Part shown: positions 26,114 through 39,046 of the stretch, in pieces
Numbering within the stretch: position 1 is the first letter of the stretch
Layout of the letters: every line of letters begins with the position of its first letter
Origin: Pseudomonas palmensis
GTDB taxonomy: Bacteria > Pseudomonadota > Gammaproteobacteria > Pseudomonadales > Pseudomonadaceae
Reading direction: 5' to 3'
Assembly: GCF_017848315.1 (NCBI RefSeq)
Contig: NZ_JAFKEC010000002.1
Location: 62,001 to 126,000 of the forward strand
DNA: 64,000 nucleotides
Notes under the pieces: generated by a model
What the model was told of the DNA's origin: nothing
What the model saw: only the letters and a program-made list of their open reading frames with translations
Databases searched by the model: none
Translations under genes and position numbers: made by a program

Positions 26114-26821
26114 TCAGTTAAGCGTGACCCATCGTTGATTGATCAGCAGCTCGATGGGGCGGTACTGGGTCTTGTAATTCATCTTTTTGCAGTTCTTGAT
26201 CCAGTACCCGAGATAGACCGCTTCAAGCCCCAGGCGCAGGGTTTCGCTGATCTGCCAGAGGATCGCGAAACGTCCCAGGCTGCGCCGTTCTTCCTGGGGT
26301 TCGTAGAAGGTGTACACCGCCGATACGCCGTTGGGCAGCAGGTCGGTGACCGCCACCGCCAGCAGCTTGCCGTCCAGGCGAAACTCGTAGAAGCGTGAAA
26401 ACGGCAGGTCGCGGACCAGGAAGGTGGAGAACTGGTCGCGGCTGGGCGGGTACATGTCGCCGTCGGCATGGCGCTGCTCGATGTAGCGGCGGTACAGCTC
26501 GAAGTATTCTTCGTTGAACCGAGGGCGTGCGGGGGTCACCACCAGGTCGGCGTTGCGCTTGATGATGCGCTTCTGCTGGCGATTGGGCGTAAAGCGAGCC
26601 GCCGGGATGCGCGCAGGTACGCACGCATTGCAGTTCTGGCAATGCGGGCGGTACAGGTGGTCGCCGCTGCGACGAAAGCCCATTTCCGACAGGTCTGCGT
26701 AGACGTTGGCGTCCATTGGCTGGCTCGGGTCGAGAAACAGCGTGGTGGCTTGCTCGTCTGGCAGGTAGCTGCAGGCATGGGGTTGAGTGGCATAAAACTT
26801 CAACCGCGCCAGCTCTGTCAT
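26114..26821 (-). CDS. bpt: aspartate/glutamate leucyltransferase
   Basis: Transfers leucine from Leu-tRNA to proteins with N-terminal Asp or Glu, creating a ClpS-recognised N-degron. The 235-residue protein is of the bacterial arginyltransferase-like type, with the ATE N-domain signature [16 protein letters not shown], the cysteine cluster [14 protein letters not shown] and the C-domain [22 protein letters not shown] two codons upstream is open, but the ATG at 26819-26821 follows GAGGGG by six bases. It lies between aat and infA. The leucyl specificity is family knowledge from Vibrio Bpt. Confidence 0.93.
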   Translation of the reverse strand: MTELARLKFYATQPHACSYLPDEQATTLFLDPSQPMDANVYADLSEMGFRRSGDHLYRPHCQNCNACVPARIPAARFTPNRQQKRIIKRNADLVVTPARPRFNEEYFELYRRYIEQRHADGDMYPPSRDQFSTFLVRDLPFSRFYEFRLDGKLLAVAVTDLLPNGVSAVYTFYEPQEERRSLGRFAILWQISETLRLGLEAVYLGYWIKNCKKMNYKTQYRPIELLINQRWVTLN

Positions 26822-26896
26822 GATCAACCCCTCGGGAGGTGCGTTTGGATTAAGTGTAAGCCAGCTGTGAAAACTCGCCTAGCAAACGCCAGGACG

Positions 26897-27574
26897 TCAG
26901 GCCCAGCTGACGTTGGCCGGCTGGTCGAGGTAGTTGCGCAGGTACTCGGCAAAGGCGCTGCGAGCGATGGAGCGGGCGCCGAGGCTGTGCAGGTGGTTGG
27001 TGGGCATCTGGCAGTCGATGAGCACGAAGCCGGCCGCCTTGAGGTGTTCGACCAGGTGCACGAAGCCCACCTTGGAAGCGTTGTCGGCGCGGCTGAACAT
27101 CGATTCGCCAAAGAACAGGCGGCCCATGGCCAGGCCGTAGAGCCCGCCCACCAGCTCGCCGTTTTCGCGCACTTCCACCGAGTGGGCGAAGCCCTGCTGG
27201 TGCAGCGTGAGGTAGGCAGCCTGCATGGGGTCGGTGATCCAGGTGCCGTCGGCATAGTCGCGAGGCGCCGCACAGGCACTGATCACGCTGGCAAAGTCCT
27301 GGTCGAAGCTGACCTGATAGCGGCCCTGGCGAATGACCTTGCGCAGCGAGCGCGACACGTGCAGCTCGTCCGGGAACAACACGGTGCGCGGGTCGGGCGA
27401 CCACCACAGGATCGGCTGGCCGTCCTGGTACCAGGGGAAGCAGCCATGGCGATAGGCCTGCACCAGGCGCTCGGCACTCAGGTCGCCGCCGGCGGCGAGC
27501 AGGCCGTTGGGTTCGTGCAGGGCCTTTTCCAGGGGCGGGAAGTCCAGGTTGTTGCGGCTCAGCCAGGTCAGCAT
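26897..27574 (-). CDS. aat: leucyl/phenylalanyl-tRNA--protein transferase
   Basis: Adds Leu or Phe to proteins with N-terminal Arg or Lys, producing ClpS-ClpA-ClpP substrates. The 225-residue protein has the family motifs [28 protein letters not shown] and GESMFS near the catalytic region. The frame is open for a further 121 codons upstream but with REP-like sequence in it; the ATG at 27572-27574 gives the normal [19 protein letters not shown]. It is followed by bpt on the same strand. Confidence 0.95.
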   Translation of the reverse strand: MLTWLSRNNLDFPPLEKALHEPNGLLAAGGDLSAERLVQAYRHGCFPWYQDGQPILWWSPDPRTVLFPDELHVSRSLRKVIRQGRYQVSFDQDFASVISACAAPRDYADGTWITDPMQAAYLTLHQQGFAHSVEVRENGELVGGLYGLAMGRLFFGESMFSRADNASKVGFVHLVEHLKAAGFVLIDCQMPTNHLHSLGARSIARSAFAEYLRNYLDQPANVSWA

Positions 27575-27915
27575 GGAGGTGGGTCGCCGTGCGGTGGAGG
27601 AGGGGAGGGGAAGGATCGCCGCAAAAGGCTTCGTCGGCAAGGCCGGCGCCTGCCGTTGCGCCGCCGGCGTTGGCGGGCGGCGCAACTTAACCTGCACTAT
27701 GCTGTCCCAACTACGCAAAAACCCCGCATAAGCCTTTGTCACAAAAGAGAATGCGTGCTCAAATTGCCGTATAGGAAATTGGCCCCCGTTTACGCCTCGT
27801 TCCGGCGTGCCGTCATGGCGGCAGGCGGGCAGTAATGTTAAAAGTAGTGGTTTGTTGACCCGGTCGCCCGGTCGACCCCTGTTGGACGCGCATTGAGCGC
27901 AGGAATAGACGCGTT
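27575..27915. other. divergent intergenic region aat-ftsK
   Basis: 341 bases between divergent genes. It contains a single REP-like half element near 27628-27652 (TCGTCGGCAAGGCCGGCGCC). The stretch 27700-27790 is more AT-rich and probably holds the ftsK promoter, but no site is clear enough to mark. Confidence 0.6.
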
Positions 27916-30321
27916 TTGAAGAAATCCACCGCAACACCCAACCCCGAGCCGATCTGGCGCCAGCAGCTGCACTACCGGCTCAAGGAAGGTGCGCTGATCG
28001 CCATGGGCGCGCTGTGCCTGTACCTGTGGATGGCCCTGCTCACCTACGACCAGGCCGACCCGGGCTTCAGCCATACCAGCAATGTCGAGCAGGTGCAGAA
28101 CGCCGCCGGTCGCGCCGGGGCGTTCTTTGCCGACGTGTTGTTCATGGTGCTGGGCTATTTCGCCTATATCTTCCCGTTGCTGCTGGCGATCAAGACCTGG
28201 CAGATCTTCCGCGAACGTCATCAGCCCTGGCAGTGGAGCGGCTGGCTGTTCTCCTGGCGTTTGATCGGCCTGGTGTTCCTGGTGCTGTCGGGCGCCGCGC
28301 TGGCGCATATCCATTTCCATTCGGCCCCGAGCCTGCCGGCCTCGGCGGGCGGCGCGCTGGGCGAAAGCCTGGGTGACCTGGCCAAGAACGCGCTGAACGT
28401 GCAGGGCAGCACCCTGATGTTCATCGCGCTGTTCCTGTTCGGCCTGACCGTGTTCACCGACCTGTCGTGGTTCAAGGTGATGGACATCACCGGCAAGATC
28501 ACCCTCGACCTGTTCGAACTGTTCCAGGGTGCGGCCAACCGCTGGTGGACCGGGCGCAACGAGCGCAAGCGCCTGGTTGCCCAACTGCGTGAAGTCGACG
28601 AGCAGGTGCACGACGTGGTGGCGCCTGTGGTGCCCGACCGCCGCGAGCAGCTCAAGGCCAAGGAACGCATCATCGAGCGCGATACCGCGTTGAGCAAGCA
28701 TGTGGCCGAACGCGAGCAGCATGTGCCACCGGTGATCATGCCGGCGCCGGCCAAGGCGCCAGAGCCGAGCAAGCGCGTGCAGAAGGAAAAGCAGGCGCCG
28801 TTGTTCGTGGACAGCGCCATCGAAGGCACGCTGCCACCGATTTCGATTCTCGACCCGGCCGAGAAGAAGAAGGTCAACTATTCGCCAGAGTCCCTGGCGG
28901 GCGTGGGCCATCTGCTGGAAATCAAGCTCAAGGAGTTCGGGGTTGAAGTGTCGGTGGACTCGATCCACCCCGGCCCTGTGATCACCCGCTACGAAATCCA
29001 GCCGGCCGCCGGGGTCAAGGTCAGCCGCATCGCCAACCTGGCCAAGGACCTGGCGCGCTCGCTGGCGGTAACCAGCGTGCGCGTGGTCGAAGTGATCCCG
29101 GGCAAGACCACGGTGGGTATCGAGATCCCCAACGAAGACCGCCAGATCGTGCGCTTCTCCGAGGTGCTGTCGTCGCCGCAGTATGACGAGGCCAAGTCGC
29201 CTGTGACCATGGCCCTGGGTCACGATATCGGCGGCAAGCCGGTGATCACCGACCTGGCCAAGATGCCGCACCTGCTGGTGGCCGGTACCACAGGTTCCGG
29301 TAAATCGGTGGGCGTGAACGCGATGATCCTGTCGATCCTGTTCAAGTCCGGCCCCGAAGACGCCAAATTGATCATGATCGACCCGAAGATGCTCGAACTG
29401 TCGATCTACGAAGGCATCCCGCACCTGCTGTGCCCGGTGGTCACCGACATGAAGGACGCCGCCAATGCCCTGCGCTGGAGCGTGGCCGAGATGGAGCGCC
29501 GCTACAAGCTGATGGCGGCCATGGGCGTGCGCAACCTGGCCGGCTTCAACCGCAAGATCAAGGACGCCGAAGAGGCGGGCGAGCCGATCTACGACCCGAT
29601 GTTCAAGCGCGAAAGCATGGATGACGTGCCGCCGCTGCTCAAGACCCTGCCGACCATCGTGGTGGTGGTGGACGAATTCGCCGACATGATGATGATCGTC
29701 GGCAAGAAGGTCGAAGAACTGATCGCCCGTATCGCGCAGAAGGCGCGGGCTGCCGGTATCCACCTGATCCTGGCCACCCAGCGTCCGTCGGTGGACGTGA
29801 TCACCGGCCTGATCAAGGCCAACATCCCGACCCGCATGGCGTTCCAGGTATCGAGCAAGATCGACTCGCGTACCATCATCGACCAGGGCGGCGCCGAACA
29901 ACTGCTGGGCCATGGTGACATGCTGTACATGCCGCCGGGCACCAGCCTGCCGATTCGCGTGCACGGCGCCTTCGTGTCCGACGAAGAGGTTCACCGCGTG
30001 GTCGAGGCCTGGAAGCTGCGCGGCGCCCCGGACTACAACGACGACATCCTCAGCGGTGTCGAAGAGGCCGGCAGCGGCTTCGATGGGGGCGGTGGTGGTG
30101 GCGGTGACGATGACGCCGAAACCGACGCGCTGTACGACGAGGCCGTGCAGTTCGTGCTCGAAAGCCGTCGTGCCTCCATTTCCGCGGTACAGCGCAAGCT
30201 CAAGATCGGCTACAACCGTGCCGCCCGCATGATCGAGGCGATGGAAATGGCCGGTGTGGTCACTGCCATGAACACCAACGGTTCGCGTGAAGTGATTGCG
30301 CCCGGACCGATGCGCGACTGA
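27916..30321 (+). CDS. ftsK: DNA translocase FtsK
   Basis: Septum-located DNA pump that coordinates chromosome dimer resolution with division. The 801-residue protein has four N-terminal membrane helices (about 22-190), a proline/charged linker, the motor domain with Walker A GTTGSGKS and Walker [13 protein letters not shown], and a C-terminal gamma winged helix ([20 protein letters not shown]) that reads KOPS and activates XerD. The start is TTG at 27916, with AGGAA upstream; no ATG gives a complete N-terminus. It is followed 65 bases later by lolA. Confidence 0.96.
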   Translation: MKKSTATPNPEPIWRQQLHYRLKEGALIAMGALCLYLWMALLTYDQADPGFSHTSNVEQVQNAAGRAGAFFADVLFMVLGYFAYIFPLLLAIKTWQIFRERHQPWQWSGWLFSWRLIGLVFLVLSGAALAHIHFHSAPSLPASAGGALGESLGDLAKNALNVQGSTLMFIALFLFGLTVFTDLSWFKVMDITGKITLDLFELFQGAANRWWTGRNERKRLVAQLREVDEQVHDVVAPVVPDRREQLKAKERIIERDTALSKHVAEREQHVPPVIMPAPAKAPEPSKRVQKEKQAPLFVDSAIEGTLPPISILDPAEKKKVNYSPESLAGVGHLLEIKLKEFGVEVSVDSIHPGPVITRYEIQPAAGVKVSRIANLAKDLARSLAVTSVRVVEVIPGKTTVGIEIPNEDRQIVRFSEVLSSPQYDEAKSPVTMALGHDIGGKPVITDLAKMPHLLVAGTTGSGKSVGVNAMILSILFKSGPEDAKLIMIDPKMLELSIYEGIPHLLCPVVTDMKDAANALRWSVAEMERRYKLMAAMGVRNLAGFNRKIKDAEEAGEPIYDPMFKRESMDDVPPLLKTLPTIVVVVDEFADMMMIVGKKVEELIARIAQKARAAGIHLILATQRPSVDVITGLIKANIPTRMAFQVSSKIDSRTIIDQGGAEQLLGHGDMLYMPPGTSLPIRVHGAFVSDEEVHRVVEAWKLRGAPDYNDDILSGVEEAGSGFDGGGGGGGDDDAETDALYDEAVQFVLESRRASISAVQRKLKIGYNRAARMIEAMEMAGVVTAMNTNGSREVIAPGPMRD

Positions 30322-30386
30322 TGATTCCTTATCTGCCGGCGGCCATTGACGGCCGCCGGCCCACCCCTACTGCAACGAGGATTTCC

Positions 30387-31010
30387 ATGCGCCTGATTCG
30401 CATGCTGTTGGTTTCCGCCATGGCCCTGTCCAGCGCTTCGGTTTTCGCCGCAGAGGCGGACGTCAAAAGCCTGACCCAATTGCTGGAGACGTCCAAGACC
30501 ATTTCTGCCGGTTTCTCGCAACTGACCCTCGATGGCAGCGGCACCCAGTTGCAGGAAACCACCGGTCAGATGGCGGTACAGCGCCCTGGTCTGTTCTACT
30601 GGCACACCGATGCGCCTGCCGAGCAGGTGGTGGTGTCGGACGGCAAGAAGGTGACCCTGTGGGACCCGGACCTGGAACAGGCGACCATCAAGAAGCTCGA
30701 CGAGCGTCTGACCGAAACGCCGGCCTTGCTGTTGTCGGGTGATATCTCGAAAATCAGCCAGAGCTTCGATATCACCTCCAAGCAACAGGGTGACGTGATC
30801 GATTTCACGCTCAAGCCCAAAACCAAGGACACCCTGTTCGACTCGCTGCGCCTGTCCTTCCGCAAGGGGCTGGTGAACGATATGCAACTGATCGACAGCG
30901 TCGGCCAGCGCACCAACATCCTGTTCAGCGGGGTCAAGGCCAATGAGCCGATCCCGGCGAGCAAATTCAAGTTCGTCGTGCCTGAAGGCGCCGACGTGAT
31001 TCAAGAGTAA
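30387..31010 (+). CDS. lolA: outer-membrane lipoprotein carrier protein
   Basis: Periplasmic chaperone moving lipoproteins from LolCDE to LolB. The 207-residue precursor has a signal peptide ([20 protein letters not shown], cleavage after AA) and a LolA fold with family segments such as [12 protein letters not shown] and [19 protein letters not shown]. The ATG at 30387 follows ACGAGG by six bases; an upstream open extension lacks a signal peptide start. It is conserved between ftsK and rarA. Confidence 0.95.
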   Translation: MRLIRMLLVSAMALSSASVFAAEADVKSLTQLLETSKTISAGFSQLTLDGSGTQLQETTGQMAVQRPGLFYWHTDAPAEQVVVSDGKKVTLWDPDLEQATIKKLDERLTETPALLLSGDISKISQSFDITSKQQGDVIDFTLKPKTKDTLFDSLRLSFRKGLVNDMQLIDSVGQRTNILFSGVKANEPIPASKFKFVVPEGADVIQE

Positions 31011-31029
31011 AGAGGTCAAGCTCGCGTCC

Positions 31030-34024
<2,995 letters not shown>

Positions 34025-35410
34025 ATGGAGTTCCTGCCGCTGTTCCACAACCTGCGGGGCAGCCAGGTGCTGGTCGTGGGTGGAGGCGAGATTGCCTTGC
34101 GCAAGTCTCGCCTGCTGGCCGATGCAGGTGCCGTGCTGCGGGTGGTTGCCCCTGAAATCGAGGGGCAGCTGGCCGAACTGGCACGCTCCAGTGGCGGCCA
34201 GACCCTGGCCCGCGGCTATCACGAAAGCGACCTCGACGGTTGCCAACTGATCATCGCCGCCACCGACGACCAGGCGCTCAACGCCCAGGTATCGGCCGAT
34301 GCGCGCCAGCGCTGTGTGCCGGTCAACGTGGTGGATGCGCCGGCCTTGTGCACGGTGATCTTCCCGGCGATCGTCGACCGTTCGCCACTGGTGGTAGCGG
34401 TGTCCAGCGGCGGCGATGCGCCGGTGCTGGCACGCCTGATCCGCGCCAAGCTGGAAACCTGGATTCCTGCCGCCTATGGCGAACTGGCCGGCCTGGCCGC
34501 GCGCTTTCGCCATCGGGTCAAGGAGCTGTACCCCGACGTGAACCAGCGTCGTGGGTTCTGGGAAGACGTGTTCCAGGGCCCGATTGCCGAGCGCCAGCTG
34601 GCCGGGCAGGGCGCCGAAGCCGAACGCCTGCTGCAGGCCAAGGTGGACGGCGCGCTGCCGCAGACCTCGGGTGAGGTGTACCTGGTGGGGGCGGGGCCGG
34701 GTGATCCGGACTTGCTGACCTTCCGTGCGCTGCGCCTGATGCAGCAGGCCGATGTGGTGCTGTACGACCGCCTGGTGGCGCCCGCCATCATCGAGTTGTG
34801 CCGGCGCGACGCCGAGCGCATCTACGTGGGCAAGCGCCGCGCCGATCACAGTGTGCCGCAGGACCAGATCAACCAGCTGCTGGTGACCCTGGCCAAGCAA
34901 GGCAAGCGCGTGCTGCGCCTCAAGGGCGGCGATCCGTTCATCTTCGGCCGGGGTGGCGAGGAGATCGAAGAGCTGGCCGAGCATGGCATACCCTTCCAGG
35001 TGGTGCCGGGCATCACTGCGGCCAGCGGCTGCTCGGCGTATGCCGGCATCCCGCTGACCCATCGCGATTATGCCCAGTCGGTGCGCTTCGTGACCGGCCA
35101 CCTCAAGGACGGTACCAGCAACCTGCCGTGGAATGACCTGGTGGCGCCTGCGCAGACCCTGGTGTTCTACATGGGGCTGGTGGGCTTGCCGACCATCTGT
35201 GCCGAGCTGATTCGTCACGGTCGTGCGGCTAGTACGCCGGCGGCGCTGGTGCAGCAGGGCACTACCACCAACCAGCGGGTGTTTACCGGCACCCTGGCCG
35301 ACCTGCCGCAACTGGTGGCGGAGCATGAAGTGCATGCGCCGACGCTGGTGATCGTGGGCGAGGTGGTGCAGCTTCGCGAGAAGCTGGCGTGGTTCGAAGG
35401 GGCTCAGTAA
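34025..35410 (+). CDS. cysG: siroheme synthase
   Basis: Makes siroheme from uroporphyrinogen III. The 461-residue protein has an N-terminal dehydrogenase/ferrochelatase half ([17 protein letters not shown]) and a C-terminal uroporphyrinogen methyltransferase ([37 protein letters not shown]). The ATG follows the serS stop directly with no spacer. Needed for sulfite and nitrite reductases. Confidence 0.96.
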   Translation: MEFLPLFHNLRGSQVLVVGGGEIALRKSRLLADAGAVLRVVAPEIEGQLAELARSSGGQTLARGYHESDLDGCQLIIAATDDQALNAQVSADARQRCVPVNVVDAPALCTVIFPAIVDRSPLVVAVSSGGDAPVLARLIRAKLETWIPAAYGELAGLAARFRHRVKELYPDVNQRRGFWEDVFQGPIAERQLAGQGAEAERLLQAKVDGALPQTSGEVYLVGAGPGDPDLLTFRALRLMQQADVVLYDRLVAPAIIELCRRDAERIYVGKRRADHSVPQDQINQLLVTLAKQGKRVLRLKGGDPFIFGRGGEEIEELAEHGIPFQVVPGITAASGCSAYAGIPLTHRDYAQSVRFVTGHLKDGTSNLPWNDLVAPAQTLVFYMGLVGLPTICAELIRHGRAASTPAALVQQGTTTNQRVFTGTLADLPQLVAEHEVHAPTLVIVGEVVQLREKLAWFEGAQ

Positions 35411-35416
35411 CAACAG

Positions 35417-35484
35417 CTTCGCCAGCAAGGCTGGCTCCTGCAGGTACACGCGACCCACTGCAGGAGCCAGCCTTGCTGGCGAAG
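35417..35484. repeat. REP inverted pair (perfect 27-base arms)
   Basis: Arms 35417-35443 and 35458-35484 are perfect reverse complements separated by 14 bases, with core GCCAGCAAGGCTGGC. It lies between convergent cysG and the glutathionyl-hydroquinone reductase gene and may end both transcripts. Confidence 0.9.
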
Positions 35485-35502
35485 GGGCCCTTCAACCCCT
35501 GA

Positions 35503-36471
35503 TCAAAAACTGGTCTTGTCCCAAATCCCCCGGCCCACCAGCCGCTCCCGATCATGTCGCGCCGCAAAGTCCTGCAATGGCCCCTTGGGCACGATCCCGT
35601 TCGGGTTGATGGTCTTGTGGCTCATGTAATAGTGATGCTGGATATGCTCCATGTTCACCGTCTCGGCCACCCCCGGCCACTGATACAGCTCCCTCAGCCA
35701 GTTCGACAGGTTCGGATAATCGGCGATGCGCCGCAGGTTGCACTTGAAGTGCCCGTGATACACCGCATCGAACCGAACCAGCGTGGTGAACAGCCGCCAG
35801 TCAGCTTCGGTCAGGTACTCGCCGGCCAGGTAGCGCTGGTCGTTCAGTAGCTTTTCCAGTGCATCCAGCTCGGCAAACAGCTCGTCGAACGCCTGCTCGT
35901 AGGCTTTTTGCGTAGTCGCAAAGCCTGCGCGGTACACGCCGTTGTTCACGGCAGGGTAGATCCGCTCGTTCAGTGCATCGATGCTCGCGCGCAGCGGCTC
36001 GGGGTAAAGGTCCAGGCGATTGCTGGTCAGCCCGTCGAAGGCGGTGTTGAAGATACGGATGATCTCTGCAGACTCGTTGTTGACGATGCGTTGTTCCTGC
36101 TTGTCCCACAGCACCGGCACCGTGACCCGGCCGGTGTAATGCGGGTCGTCGCGGGTGTAGCGCTGATGCAGGAATTCAAGCTGGTCGAGCTTGTCGCCTG
36201 TCGAACCGAGAGCTGTGTCGAAGGTCCAGCCGTTCTCGCCCATCAGCCAGCTGACCACCGACACGTCGATCAGCTTGTCCAGGCCCTTGAGCGTGCGAAA
36301 GATCAGCGTGCGGTGCGCCCAGGGGCAGGCCAGCGACACATACAGGTGATAGCGCCCGGCGTCGGCTGCGGGCAGCTGATTGCGCCGCTGCGCGTTCTCG
36401 CGCTGGAAGGTGCCGTCTTTGCTGCTTTCATACCACTGGTCATGCCAGCGGCCATCGATCAACAGGCCCAT
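35503..36471 (-). CDS. glutathionyl-hydroquinone reductase
   Basis: Xi-class glutathione transferase (322 residues) that reduces glutathionyl-hydroquinones, as E. coli YqjG does. The catalytic cysteine is C49 in YVSLACPWAHRT, the class signature. The C-terminal helical GST domain contains NNGVYRAGFATTQKAYEQA, also typical. The frame is open 25 codons upstream, but the ATG at 36469-36471 gives the family start MGLLIDGRWHDQWYESSKDG. It is a single-gene unit. Confidence 0.92.
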   Translation of the reverse strand: MGLLIDGRWHDQWYESSKDGTFQRENAQRRNQLPAADAGRYHLYVSLACPWAHRTLIFRTLKGLDKLIDVSVVSWLMGENGWTFDTALGSTGDKLDQLEFLHQRYTRDDPHYTGRVTVPVLWDKQEQRIVNNESAEIIRIFNTAFDGLTSNRLDLYPEPLRASIDALNERIYPAVNNGVYRAGFATTQKAYEQAFDELFAELDALEKLLNDQRYLAGEYLTEADWRLFTTLVRFDAVYHGHFKCNLRRIADYPNLSNWLRELYQWPGVAETVNMEHIQHHYYMSHKTINPNGIVPKGPLQDFAARHDRERLVGRGIWDKTSF

Positions 36472-36579
36472 GGTGGTCTCCTTGGCGATTCGTTCAACTT
36501 GGAGACCAGTGTACGGGTTCAAGTTCGAACCAATGGCGCAAAGCATCGGCCTGTTTGATCGAAAACCCCGATCAGTCGC

Positions 36580-37575
36580 CTAGCTCAGGCGTTGATCCCA
36601 CCAGTGCTGCGCCTGCGTGAAGGCGTCCTCTCGGGTTTGCCCCAAGCCGCGTAGCGCCAGCGCCATGCTCGATACAAGAGCCAGTTCACCGTAGCTGTTG
36701 CGGGCCTCGCCGCGCCATACTGCCAGCAGGTGCTGCAGGTCGAGGCTGGCCGGCTTCACATGGCGCTGGGCCGACAGCTGCGGCCATTCTTCATCCCAGT
36801 CTTGGCCATGGGCAGTGCCGTACAGGTGGCTGGTGGCATCCGGATTGATCTCGATTTCACCGCCGTCACCCTTGACCACAATCGCCGTATCGCCCAGCAG
36901 CCGACTGGCTTCGCGGTGTACGGCCTGGTAGCCGGGGTGGAAGATACTCTGCAGGCCGCACCGCGCCCCCAGCGGGTTGAGCACCCGTGCCAGGGAGTGA
37001 ATGGGCGAGCGCAGCCCCAGGGTGTTGCGCAGGTCGATCATGTGCTGCAGGCGCGGCGCCCAGTCCTGCAGGGGGATGAACGCGATGCAGTGCTCGTCCA
37101 GGGCACTGGCGACGCTGGCCCAGTCGCGGCACAGCGGGATCTGCACCTGTTCCAGCACCTGCTCGGTATACAGGCGCCCGGCGGTGTGAGCGCCGCCGCC
37201 GTGCAGCAGGATGCGCACGCCGTTTTTCGCAAGGCACTTGGCCGCCAGCAGAAACCACGGCAGGTGGCGCTTCTTGCCCGCATAGCTCGGCCAGTCCAGG
37301 TCGACCGCGATGGGCGGTGCCTGTACACGCTGGCGCACGGCTTCGGTGAAGCCAGCCAGCTCCTCGGGGCTCTCCTCCTTGTGACGCAGCAGCATCAGGA
37401 AGGCGCCCAGCTGCGTCTGCTCGACCTTGCCGTCCAGCAGCATGCCCATGGCCTCGCGGGCTTCTTCCCGGGTCAGGCCGCGGGCGCCGCGTTTGCCTTT
37501 GCCCAAAATGCGCACGAACTGGGCGAAGGGGTGTTCGGCGGGCGTTTCGAGGGTGAGCGGGGTAGGGGCAGTCAT
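36580..37575 (-). CDS. ybiB: YbiB/TrpD2-family glycosyltransferase-like protein
   Basis: Anthranilate phosphoribosyltransferase-like fold protein of 331 residues. E. coli YbiB (TrpD2) does not make tryptophan precursors and binds nucleic acid. Features include the N-terminal FVRILGKGKRGARGLTREEA, VRILLHGGGAHTAG and IVVKGDGGEIEINPD. The start ATG overlaps the tusE stop by four bases (ATGA), so it is translationally coupled to the sulfur-relay genes, suggesting but not proving a tRNA-related role. Confidence 0.88.
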   Translation of the reverse strand: MTAPTPLTLETPAEHPFAQFVRILGKGKRGARGLTREEAREAMGMLLDGKVEQTQLGAFLMLLRHKEESPEELAGFTEAVRQRVQAPPIAVDLDWPSYAGKKRHLPWFLLAAKCLAKNGVRILLHGGGAHTAGRLYTEQVLEQVQIPLCRDWASVASALDEHCIAFIPLQDWAPRLQHMIDLRNTLGLRSPIHSLARVLNPLGARCGLQSIFHPGYQAVHREASRLLGDTAIVVKGDGGEIEINPDATSHLYGTAHGQDWDEEWPQLSAQRHVKPASLDLQHLLAVWRGEARNSYGELALVSSMALALRGLGQTREDAFTQAQHWWDQRLS

Positions 37576-37907
37576 ATGCAGTTGGTCGGCTTTGGCAGGC
37601 CCGCGAGCTTCGCGGCAAGTTTGGCGGGGGTGCCGTTGAACAGGCGGTTCAGGTGCAGGCTGTTGCCTTTGTCCGGGCCCAGCTTCAAGGCGGTGTACTT
37701 GATCAGCGGGCGCGTGGCCGGCGACAGCTCGAACTCCTGGTAGAACTGGCGCAGCAGCTCCAGTACCTCCCAGTGTTCGGGAGTCAGTTCCAGGCCTTCG
37801 CGCTCGGCCAGGGCTTGTGCCACGGGCTTTGACCAGTCCTTCAGGTCGACCAGGAAGCCGTCCTTGTCCAGGGCAATGTCGCGGTTGTCGAGGCTCAGGG
37901 TGCTCAT
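37572..37907 (-). CDS. tusE: sulfurtransferase TusE (DsrC-like)
   Basis: Last carrier of the Tus sulfur relay: it takes persulfide from TusD and passes it to MnmA. The 111-residue protein ends NCI, so the conserved penultimate cysteine is intact, and it has the DsrC region ELTPEHWEVLELLRQFYQEF. The ATG at 37905-37907 overlaps the end of tusB by four bases and its stop overlaps ybiB. An upstream open extension runs through tusB in another frame and is not used. Confidence 0.95.
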   Translation of the reverse strand: MSTLSLDNRDIALDKDGFLVDLKDWSKPVAQALAEREGLELTPEHWEVLELLRQFYQEFELSPATRPLIKYTALKLGPDKGNSLHLNRLFNGTPAKLAAKLAGLPKPTNCI

Positions 37908-38200
37908 AGCCAGCTGTTGACCTTGTCGTGGTCCAGCGACAGCTGCACGAACGCCGGGTAGTCGATGGCCCGGGCCGCGTCGCTGGAGATGCCGCGGGCT
38001 TGCAGGTCTTCTTCCAGCGCAAACAGCCTTGCGCCCAGGTTGGCGTGCTCCAGCGCCTTCAGCGGCTCGCTGCCGGGCTGCAGCGCGTACACCGCGTCGC
38101 CGCACAGCAGCAGGCCGTCGTTGCTGCCCAGCAGGCGCAGGCAACTGCTCAGGCGGTTATCGCCGAACGGCGAGTGGGAAATGACGTGCAGGGTGCTCAT
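37904..38200 (-). CDS. tusB: sulfurtransferase complex subunit TusB
   Basis: Small subunit (98 residues) of the TusBCD heterohexamer that relays sulfur for 2-thiouridine synthesis. It starts MSTLHVISHSPFGDNRLSSC and shows the DsrH fold pattern DGLLLCGDAVYAL. The start overlaps the tusC stop by one base and the stop overlaps tusE, giving a tightly packed tusDCBE operon. Confidence 0.92.
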   Translation of the reverse strand: MSTLHVISHSPFGDNRLSSCLRLLGSNDGLLLCGDAVYALQPGSEPLKALEHANLGARLFALEEDLQARGISSDAARAIDYPAFVQLSLDHDKVNSWL

Positions 38201-38559
38201 CAGAGGGTTACCACCTGGTCAAAACGGTCGATCAGGGCTGCCAGTGCAGCGTCGTCGAGTACCTCGACGTCCAGTGTCAGGTGTTCAGCGTCCAGGCCGC
38301 GCTCGAGCAGGCTGCGGGCGTCGGCGAACAGGGCCTCCACGCCGAACATCGGCAGCGCCTGGAGATTGGCCGCCAGGTTCTTCTGTTGCAGCTGTGCCGG
38401 TTGCTGTGCAGGTGCCAGCTGAAACACGCCGTCATCCAGAAACAGCATGCCCAGCGGCAAGTCGAAGGCGCCGCCGGCCAGGGCGATGTCCAGTGCCTCG
38501 CGGGCCGACGGGCCGGCCCAGGGGGCCTGGCGGCTGATGATCAGCAATGACTTGGCCAT
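38200..38559 (-). CDS. tusC: sulfurtransferase complex subunit TusC
   Basis: DsrF-like subunit (119 residues) of TusBCD. It starts MAKSLLIISRQAPWAGPSAR at the ATG 38557-38559 and has the family segment LPLGMLFLDDGVFQL. TusC lacks a catalytic cysteine in the E. coli complex, and none is obvious here. It ends one base into tusB and begins just past the tusD stop. Confidence 0.92.
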   Translation of the reverse strand: MAKSLLIISRQAPWAGPSAREALDIALAGGAFDLPLGMLFLDDGVFQLAPAQQPAQLQQKNLAANLQALPMFGVEALFADARSLLERGLDAEHLTLDVEVLDDAALAALIDRFDQVVTL

Positions 38560-38560
38560 T

Positions 38561-38953
38561 TCAGTCGCCTCCAAAGCAGACCAGGCGGTCGGCGGTTTGT
38601 GCAGCCTCGTGCAACTGACCCAGGCCCGACAGCTCCCACGGCGCGGGCAGGTTCACCGCGGGGCGCTGATAACGCTGGGCCTCTTCGGCGTTCAACACGC
38701 CACGGCGCAGGGCGGCGGCGATGCACACCACTGCATCGAGCTGGTGCTCGGTGACGAAGGCACGCCATTGCGCCGGCACGTCCAGCTCATCCTGCGGCGC
38801 GACCACGTTGGCCGAGGCGCTGTGCACGCCATCCTGATAGAAAAACAGCCGCACGATCTCGTGCCCGCTGGCCAGGGCAGCCTGGGCGAACAGCAGTGCA
38901 CGGCGCGAGGAGGGCGCATGGCCGGGGGAAAATACCGCGAGGGCGAACTTCAT
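38561..38953 (-). CDS. tusD: sulfurtransferase complex subunit TusD
   Basis: Catalytic DsrE-like subunit (130 residues) of TusBCD: it receives sulfur from TusA and passes it to TusE. It starts MKFALAVFSPGHAPSSRRAL. The active cysteine is in LDAVVCIAAALRRGV, at the position seen in E. coli TusD. It is the first gene of the tusDCBE-ybiB operon. The recipient enzyme MnmA is at 16757-17878. Confidence 0.94.
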   Translation of the reverse strand: MKFALAVFSPGHAPSSRRALLFAQAALASGHEIVRLFFYQDGVHSASANVVAPQDELDVPAQWRAFVTEHQLDAVVCIAAALRRGVLNAEEAQRYQRPAVNLPAPWELSGLGQLHEAAQTADRLVCFGGD

Positions 38954-38996
38954 GGCAGGCTCTGTCAGCAAAACTGCGCCCATGATAAAGCAAAAA

Positions 38997-39019
38997 GCCC
39001 GCGCCTTGTGGGCGCGGGC
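38997..39019 (-). terminator. intrinsic terminator of the NCS2 permease gene
   Basis: Perfect stem GCCCGCGCC / GGCGCGGGC with a five-base loop, followed on the minus strand by TTTTTG. It separates the permease gene from the tus operon. Confidence 0.9.
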
Positions 39020-39046
39020 CTGGTTGGGGCAGCTTGGCAAGCGGCC

